From positions 5,016,001-5,080,000 of the forward strand of contig NZ_LR594671.1 of assembly GCF_901827185.1 (NCBI RefSeq): 64,000 nt of DNA, given 5' to 3'. Under the pieces are notes generated by a model. That model did no database searches. It was not told the origin of the DNA and saw only the letters and a program-made list of their open reading frames with translations. A program made the position numbers and the translations under genes. This DNA comes from Variovorax sp. PBL-E5 (GTDB taxonomy: Bacteria; Pseudomonadota; Gammaproteobacteria; Burkholderiales; Burkholderiaceae_C). How positions within the stretch are numbered: position 1 is the first letter of the stretch; each line of letters starts with the position of its first letter. Shown here piece by piece: positions 59,189-64,000 of the stretch.

Positions 59189-61833
59189 GACGGGCTCGTG
59201 GCACCGGCCGGCGGCCGGTGGCGCGGATAGGTGCGCATGCGGGTGATCAGCGCATCGTCGAAACGCTCGCCGCCGCCGAGGCGCACGCGCGCGAAATCGC
59301 TCTGGAACAGATTGGCCCGCCGGTAGTCGGTGGCTTCGAGCCTCGCATGCTGGAACACGGCTTCCTGCAGGTTCGCTGCGCTCAGTTGCGCCTGCTTCAG
59401 TCCGGCGCGCACGAAGCGGGCCTGGCGCAGGTCGGCCTGGCGGAAGTCGGCCTGCGCCAGATCGCATTCGCTGAAGTCCGCGCCCTGCAATTGCGCCTGC
59501 ATGAAGCGCGAGCCCGCGAGCGCCGCGCCGCGAAAGCTGATGTTCGGCAATTGCGCGCCGTCGAAGTCGGTGCCCGTCAGCACGCAGTGCTGCGCGAAGC
59601 AGCCGGACGCGATGCGCAAGCCGCGAAAGGACGCGCGCTCGGCACGCACGCTGACGAAGGCGCATTTGGCGAAATGCGCCTGCGAGAAATCGGCGCCGCC
59701 CAGTTCGCATTCGACAAAGCTGCATTGCGCGAAGCGCGCGCCGGCAAAGCTGCAGCCGCGCAGGTCGCGGCGAAAGAACAGCAGCATCGCTTCCGAGGTG
59801 GCCTCGCCGAAATCGAGCGCCACCATCACGGCCTCGTCGAAGCGCACGCCGTCGAGCTTCGCGCCGCGCAGGCGCACCTCGTGCAGGCGCGACTTCTGGA
59901 ACCCCGTGCCCACCAGGCTGGCGCCGCCGAAGTCGCATTTCTCGATGCGCGCGGCGCCCAGGTTGGCGCGGTCGAAGCGTGCGCCCTGGCATTGCGTGGA
60001 CAGCAGCGTCGCATGCGCGAGCACGGCGTCGCAGAGGTTGGCGCCGGCCAGCAGCGTGCCCGTGAGGTTCGCGCTTTCGAGCAGCGCGCCCTGGAAATCG
60101 GCGCCCTGCAGGTCGAGGCCCGAGAGGTTCGCGCCGGTCAGGTCCCAGCCCGCGAAGCTGCCCTTGTGCGCATGGTGGGCGCTCACGCGCGCGCGCAATG
60201 CGGTCGAGGCCTTGCCGGCCACGCCGTCGGCCGCGTGCTGGTAGTGGGCCATCGCGCGATAGGCCTGCAACTGCTTCTTGTCGCCGTCGTGCCACTGCGC
60301 GATCAGCTTCTCGTCGGCCAGCATGTCTTCGAGTTCGCGCACGTCGCCCTTGTGGGCCTTGCCGAGTTCGACGAACTTCCTGAAGTCCTCGACCAGCGCC
60401 GCGGCGAAGGGCTTGGGCGGCCCGCGTGTTTCGAGCCCGGCCATCTCGCGCTCGATCGGGCCGAAGTCCTTGTTCTGTTCCACGAAGACTTTCTTCACGT
60501 CCGCGAGCATCGCGGCCTTGTCCTTCTCGGCCTGGGCGTTGAGTTCGATGCGCTGGGTTTCCATCTGCGCGCGCAGGCGGATCAGGTCGTCGAGCGTCTT
60601 CACTTCGGGCTGCGGCGGTCCCTTCACCGCGGGCGCATGGCCGGCATCGGGGTCGAGCCCGTAGGACGCGACTTCCGCGCGCGCCGCCACGCGCTCGGCT
60701 TCGGCGCGGCGCTGGCCGCGGACCAGCGCGCGGTTCTCGATCGGCGTCAGATCGAACAGCGGCACGACGAGGTCGGCCGGCATCAGGTCGTCCTCGCGCA
60801 GGGATTCGAGCGCGCCGTTCTCCTTGTCGAGCCGCTTGTCGCGCACCTGCAGATAGTGTGCGGCGGGACGCGGCGCATCGAGATCCTCGATGCCGGCCAG
60901 CACATGGACCACGTCGGCGCCGTCGTCCTCGGCAATCTCGTGCATGCCCTGGAAGATCAGGATCGCGCGCTCCGCGTCCGGAAAGCACCACAGCGTGTTG
61001 AACCGCATGCGGACTTCCCTGAACTTCTCCTCGCCCGCGCGCCGCTGCGTGACGAACACGCGCGTGCGCAGACCCGGCAGCCGGCCCTGCAACAGCGGCT
61101 GCGTGGGATGCAGGTTGTGGAAGGCATAGGCTTCGTCGCCCTTGAAAGGCTCGGCCTGCTGCTGGTCCTCGGGCGCGCTGTTGAAGGTGGTCCAGTCGGC
61201 ATCCGAGGCCACGGCCGGAAACTCTTCGGTCATCCAGCGCTGGTCGTAGGTGCCGCGCTTGGCCGCGCGCTGCGGCCACATGCCGTCGAGCGGGCCGAAG
61301 CCGGCCGGCATGCCAACGGCCTCGCGCGAGTTCAGCGCGAAACGCGGATCCTCGATGCGCGGCAGCAGGCGGATGCGGTGCCCATCGAGTGCGTGGTCTT
61401 CCATGCCCATGCCGAGCGGGTTCTCCGGCAGCGCCGGCCCGCCCCACGCATGCGACCAGCCGAGCGGCAGACTGGCGAAGGCCTGCGCGGGCGAGATCGC
61501 ATTGCCGTCCCAGTAGCGCTCGCCATGCACGATCAATTGCTTGCGCAGCGCGCCCACCTGCGCGGCCACGGCACAGGCCGTGCGGTCCTTGCCATGGGTG
61601 TAGGCCGAACCCGAGATCAGGTATTCGCTGCGCACGCGCGGCATGCCTTCTTCCAGCGGCCACTGCGCCTCGGCGCGCGTGGCCCAGAAGGTCCACAGGT
61701 CCTTCTCGGTCCACAGCTTGCGCGCCTGGCCCATGGCCACCATCAACAGCGCCGACACGCCCAGCGAGGTGCGGCCGCGGAACTCGAAGCAGCGCGTCAC
61801 CAGCGAGACGGGAAAGGCCTTGATGACTTTCAC
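59185..61833 (-). CDS. DUF2169-pentapeptide-repeat protein, putative T6SS adaptor
   Basis: The 882-residue product begins with a DUF2169 domain (about 1-310: AFPVSLVTRCFEFRGRTSLG, SAYTHGKDRTACAVAAQVGA, PLGWSHAWGGPALPENPLGM). A charged helical region follows (about 400-540), then a long pentapeptide-repeat beta-helix (about 555-860). DUF2169 proteins are adaptors that help load PAAR-like-bound effectors onto VgrG. The adjacent DUF4150, DUF3540 and VgrG genes support the same role. It starts 7 nt downstream of the vgrG stop. Confidence 0.88.
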   Translation of the reverse strand: MKVIKAFPVSLVTRCFEFRGRTSLGVSALLMVAMGQARKLWTEKDLWTFWATRAEAQWPLEEGMPRVRSEYLISGSAYTHGKDRTACAVAAQVGALRKQLIVHGERYWDGNAISPAQAFASLPLGWSHAWGGPALPENPLGMGMEDHALDGHRIRLLPRIEDPRFALNSREAVGMPAGFGPLDGMWPQRAAKRGTYDQRWMTEEFPAVASDADWTTFNSAPEDQQQAEPFKGDEAYAFHNLHPTQPLLQGRLPGLRTRVFVTQRRAGEEKFREVRMRFNTLWCFPDAERAILIFQGMHEIAEDDGADVVHVLAGIEDLDAPRPAAHYLQVRDKRLDKENGALESLREDDLMPADLVVPLFDLTPIENRALVRGQRRAEAERVAARAEVASYGLDPDAGHAPAVKGPPQPEVKTLDDLIRLRAQMETQRIELNAQAEKDKAAMLADVKKVFVEQNKDFGPIEREMAGLETRGPPKPFAAALVEDFRKFVELGKAHKGDVRELEDMLADEKLIAQWHDGDKKQLQAYRAMAHYQHAADGVAGKASTALRARVSAHHAHKGSFAGWDLTGANLSGLDLQGADFQGALLESANLTGTLLAGANLCDAVLAHATLLSTQCQGARFDRANLGAARIEKCDFGGASLVGTGFQKSRLHEVRLRGAKLDGVRFDEAVMVALDFGEATSEAMLLFFRRDLRGCSFAGARFAQCSFVECELGGADFSQAHFAKCAFVSVRAERASFRGLRIASGCFAQHCVLTGTDFDGAQLPNISFRGAALAGSRFMQAQLQGADFSECDLAQADFRQADLRQARFVRAGLKQAQLSAANLQEAVFQHARLEATDYRRANLFQSDFARVRLGGGERFDDALITRMRTYPRHRPPAGATSPS

Positions 61834-61840
61834 GCGCGCC

Positions 61841-64000
61841 TCACAGGAAGATCTTCAGCGTGTCCATCTCGATGCCGGTCGCGTTGCTGAGCGCTTCGAG
61901 CGCCGAGGCCTTCTGCACCGCGGTCGCGCCCACGGTCTCGACGCCGACCACTTCGGTCTTGATGCCGATGGCCGCATTGGTGCAGGCCGTGGCCTCGCCC
62001 TTGACGATGTTGGCTTCGAGATTGATGCCCGAGAAGTTGAACTGGAACGCATAGCCGATCTGGTTCTGGCCGCCGATCTGGCCGAGCTGGAAGTCGACGA
62101 TCTTGGTGCCGCCCGGCGCGATGACGTTGAAGCCGCCGGCCGCGATGAAGGTCATCGGCCCGCCCGAGGTCACGTTGATGGCGGCGCCCACCGTCTGCGT
62201 GATGCCCGCGCCGACGGTCTGCGTCACGCCGGCGCCGATGGTTTGCGTGATGCTCGCGCCCACCGTCTCGGTGCGCGAGGCGCCGATGTTGACGGTCTCG
62301 CTGGCGCCGACCGTGAGGCTGCGGTTGGCGCCGATGGTCACGCTCTCGCTGCCGCCGACGGTCTCGGTGCGGTCGGCGCCGATCGTGATCTTCTCGTTCG
62401 AGCCCACGGTCTCGGTGCGGTTGCTGCCGATGTCGATCTTCTCGTTGACGTCCACCGTCTCGGTGCGGTTGTTCTTGATGTGGCTGGTCTCGTCGTGATC
62501 GATGGTCTTCGTGCGGTCATGGCCGACCCAGTGCGTCTCGTCGTTCTCGACCTCGATGTCCTGGTTCTTCTCGGCATGCAGAAAGACCTGCTCCGAGCCC
62601 TTCTTGTCGTCGAAGCGGAACTCGTTGCAGTTGGCGGCGCTGCCCTTGGGCGTGGAGCGCGTGCGAAAGCCGCTCTGCGTGTGCGAGTCGAAGGGCTTGG
62701 GCTGGTCGTCGTCGTAGAGGCGGCCGATGATGATCGGGCGGTCGGGGTCGCCGTTGAGGAAATCGACGATCACTTCCTGGCCGATGCGCGGGATGAAGTA
62801 GCCGCCCCAGCCCTTGCCGGCCCAGGGCTGCGACACGCGCACCCAGCAGGTGGATTTCTCGTTGCTCTCGTCGTAGCGGTCCCAGTGGAAATGCACCTTC
62901 ACGCGGCCGAAATCGTCGGCATGAATTTCGTCGCCCTTCGGGCCGACCACGATCGCGGTCTGCGGCCCCGGCATGGTGACGCGCGGCGTGAGGCGCGGCG
63001 GGCGGAACAGCATGTCGAGCGGCGTCACGGTGAGCAGGAAGGCGCTGGTGCCGGGCATGCCGGTTCGCAGCGCGGGCGTGCTGTCGATCAGCTCGGCGAG
63101 CGCGCTGCGCGTGTCGGCGTTCACTGCATCGTCCGCGAGCGCTTCCTTCAGCACGGCGCCGAGCGGCTTTGCCTCTTCCTTGAGGTCGAGGCTCTCGTAG
63201 CCGGGGTGCGTGGCGACGAAGGTGCAGGCCGCGATCAGGTAGTCGCCGTCGCGCGTGCCATCGGGATCGCCCGCGAACTTGAAGGCCTTGCCCGCCGCCA
63301 CGTCGGGCCAGGTGGTCAATGCCCAATGGCGCTGGCGGCGCGCGACCAGTTCGTCCAGGCGCAGCTTGGCGGTGTGGTCGGTGTCGTCGCCGTCGAAGTA
63401 GCCGCCCGGGAATTCGAAGGCTTCGAGGTCGGCGAGTTCGTGCGTGTCCGGGTCGCCCTTGTCGGCGCTGAGCTTCTTGCGGATGGCCTTGAAGTCGCTG
63501 TCGCGCGAGGCGAACTTGCCAGTGTCGAACTGGTGCGTGCTGACGAAGCGGGTGATCTCGTTGTAGCGGCCCTCGGTGACGCCGCTTTCGACGTGGTGCA
63601 GCGTGTCGGCGACGGGCAGCTTGTCGTGCGCGACGTCGCTGGTGTCCGACAGGTGCATGGTGCCGGGCGCGTCGTGGGCGTCGAACCAGTAGTAGATGCC
63701 CTCGTCCTCCATCAGCCGCGAGAGAAAGCCGTAGTCGCTCTCGCCATGCTGCACGCAGTAGCGCCGCGGCTTGTGGGTGCCGATGACCTTGTCGGTGCGG
63801 GTCTTCTTGAAGCGCTTGATCGGGCTGTCCTCGAACACCGCGTCGAGCACGTCGAGCACCTTCTTCTCCTGCAGGATGCGCGAGTTGGTGCGCCGCGCGA
63901 GCAGGCCGAACCAGGATTGCAGCGAGATCTCGTAGCGGAAGTAGCGCCCGACCTCGCCGACGCGCGTGAAGCGCACCGCGTGCCCCTGGCAATGGCGTTC
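61841..64000 (-). CDS. vgrG: T6SS spike protein VgrG/TssI (N-terminus outside the window)
   Basis: The frame stays open to the right edge, so the start is not in the window; at least 719 residues are visible. It has the gp27-like region (YRYEISLQSWFGLLARRTNS, RRYCVQHGESDYGFLSRLME), the gp5-like OB domain (GPKGDEIHADDFGRVKVHFH, WVRVSQPWAGKGWGG, IPRIGQEVIVDFLNGDPDRP), and a needle of short repeats (about 500-630 of the visible part). A short tail follows with no toxin motif. It forms the puncturing spike above Hcp. Confidence 0.95.
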   Translation of the reverse strand, partial: ERHCQGHAVRFTRVGEVGRYFRYEISLQSWFGLLARRTNSRILQEKKVLDVLDAVFEDSPIKRFKKTRTDKVIGTHKPRRYCVQHGESDYGFLSRLMEDEGIYYWFDAHDAPGTMHLSDTSDVAHDKLPVADTLHHVESGVTEGRYNEITRFVSTHQFDTGKFASRDSDFKAIRKKLSADKGDPDTHELADLEAFEFPGGYFDGDDTDHTAKLRLDELVARRQRHWALTTWPDVAAGKAFKFAGDPDGTRDGDYLIAACTFVATHPGYESLDLKEEAKPLGAVLKEALADDAVNADTRSALAELIDSTPALRTGMPGTSAFLLTVTPLDMLFRPPRLTPRVTMPGPQTAIVVGPKGDEIHADDFGRVKVHFHWDRYDESNEKSTCWVRVSQPWAGKGWGGYFIPRIGQEVIVDFLNGDPDRPIIIGRLYDDDQPKPFDSHTQSGFRTRSTPKGSAANCNEFRFDDKKGSEQVFLHAEKNQDIEVENDETHWVGHDRTKTIDHDETSHIKNNRTETVDVNEKIDIGSNRTETVGSNEKITIGADRTETVGGSESVTIGANRSLTVGASETVNIGASRTETVGASITQTIGAGVTQTVGAGITQTVGAAINVTSGGPMTFIAAGGFNVIAPGGTKIVDFQLGQIGGQNQIGYAFQFNFSGINLEANIVKGEATACTNAAIGIKTEVVGVETVGATAVQKASALEALSNATGIEMDTLKIFL
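62176..62478 (-). repeat. Imperfect short tandem repeats encoding the VgrG beta-helix needle
   Basis: Units such as NRTETVGSNEKITIGADR and TQTVGAGITQTVGAG recur about every 8 or 16 codons, giving visible 24- and 48-bp periodicity in the DNA. They build the triple-stranded beta-helix of the spike. Confidence 0.75.

Noticed and set aside
58130..61714. Single 1194-codon frame spanning the DUF2169 gene and the pentapeptide gene
   Set aside because: Only its last 352 codons are a real protein; the rest is an Arg-rich shadow of the DUF2169-pentapeptide gene.
62100..62540. Periodic repeats considered as a CRISPR array
   Set aside because: Units are in frame, imperfect, 24-48 bp, and encode the VgrG beta-helix; there are no unique spacers and no cas genes in the window.

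Overview
The window is about 66% G+C and looks like chromosome of a Burkholderiales bacterium, most likely Comamonadaceae (Variovorax-like). The grounds are the order tRNA-Tyr/Gly/Thr-tuf-tRNA-Trp-secE-nusG-rplKAJL-rpoBC, the DUF4390-ntrY/ntrX group beside rsmB, a trpE...trpG...trpDC-ung cluster and the type of T6SS. The genus is inferred from gene content, not measured.

Region 1 (1 to about 10,780) is the right end of a genomic island integrated at the 3' end of tRNA-Phe (10779-10854). It holds a tyrosine recombinase with arm-type-like repeats at its start, an AlpA-like regulator, a ParB-family protein, a remnant of a RadC/JAB gene and a small FlK-like thioesterase. Between integrase and parB lies a compact block of four minus-strand genes (8869 to 3842) that reads like an undescribed defence cassette: a HExxH metallopeptidase-like protein, a uracil-DNA-glycosylase-superfamily protein, a paraMORC-like GHKL ATPase ending in a PD-(D/E)XK nuclease domain, and a HEPN-type protein with an R-x6-H motif. 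The genes in each pair overlap by 4 nt (ATGA, GTGA).

Region 2 (10.9-16.7 kb) carries, on the minus strand, a LemA-like protein, rsmB, a DUF4390 protein, an NtrY-like sensor kinase and an NtrX-like regulator that lacks the AAA+ domain. Region 3 (16.7-30.6 kb) is the transcription/translation core, with a terminator after rpoC, attenuator-like hairpins and four tRNA genes. Region 4 (30.6-41 kb) holds ung, trpC, trpD, a LysE-type exporter, a threonine aldolase, trpG, a GxxExxY protein coupled between trpG and trpE, a chalcone-isomerase-like lipoprotein, a phosphoglycolate phosphatase, an odd receiver-HATPase fusion, a GlsB/YeaQ membrane protein and a LuxR-type response regulator.

Region 5 (41.2 kb to the right edge) is a T6SS locus: TssL with an extra DUF4384-like tail, a short TssM-like protein, TssJ, TssA, TssB, TssC, Hcp and a putative peptidoglycan-binding protein; then, after an unrelated block, a PP2C phosphatase, TagH (FHA), a DUF4150 PAAR-like protein, a DUF3540 protein, two pentapeptide-repeat proteins (one with DUF2169) and VgrG, which runs off the window. 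The block between the two T6SS halves (48.6-54.5 kb) contains two GFA proteins, a DHFR-like reductase, a nucleotidyltransferase with a palindromic upstream region and a strikingly A+T-rich gene (51725-53809) for an ABC-type ATPase fused to a DUF4435/TOPRIM-like domain, resembling a single-chain PARIS anti-phage system.
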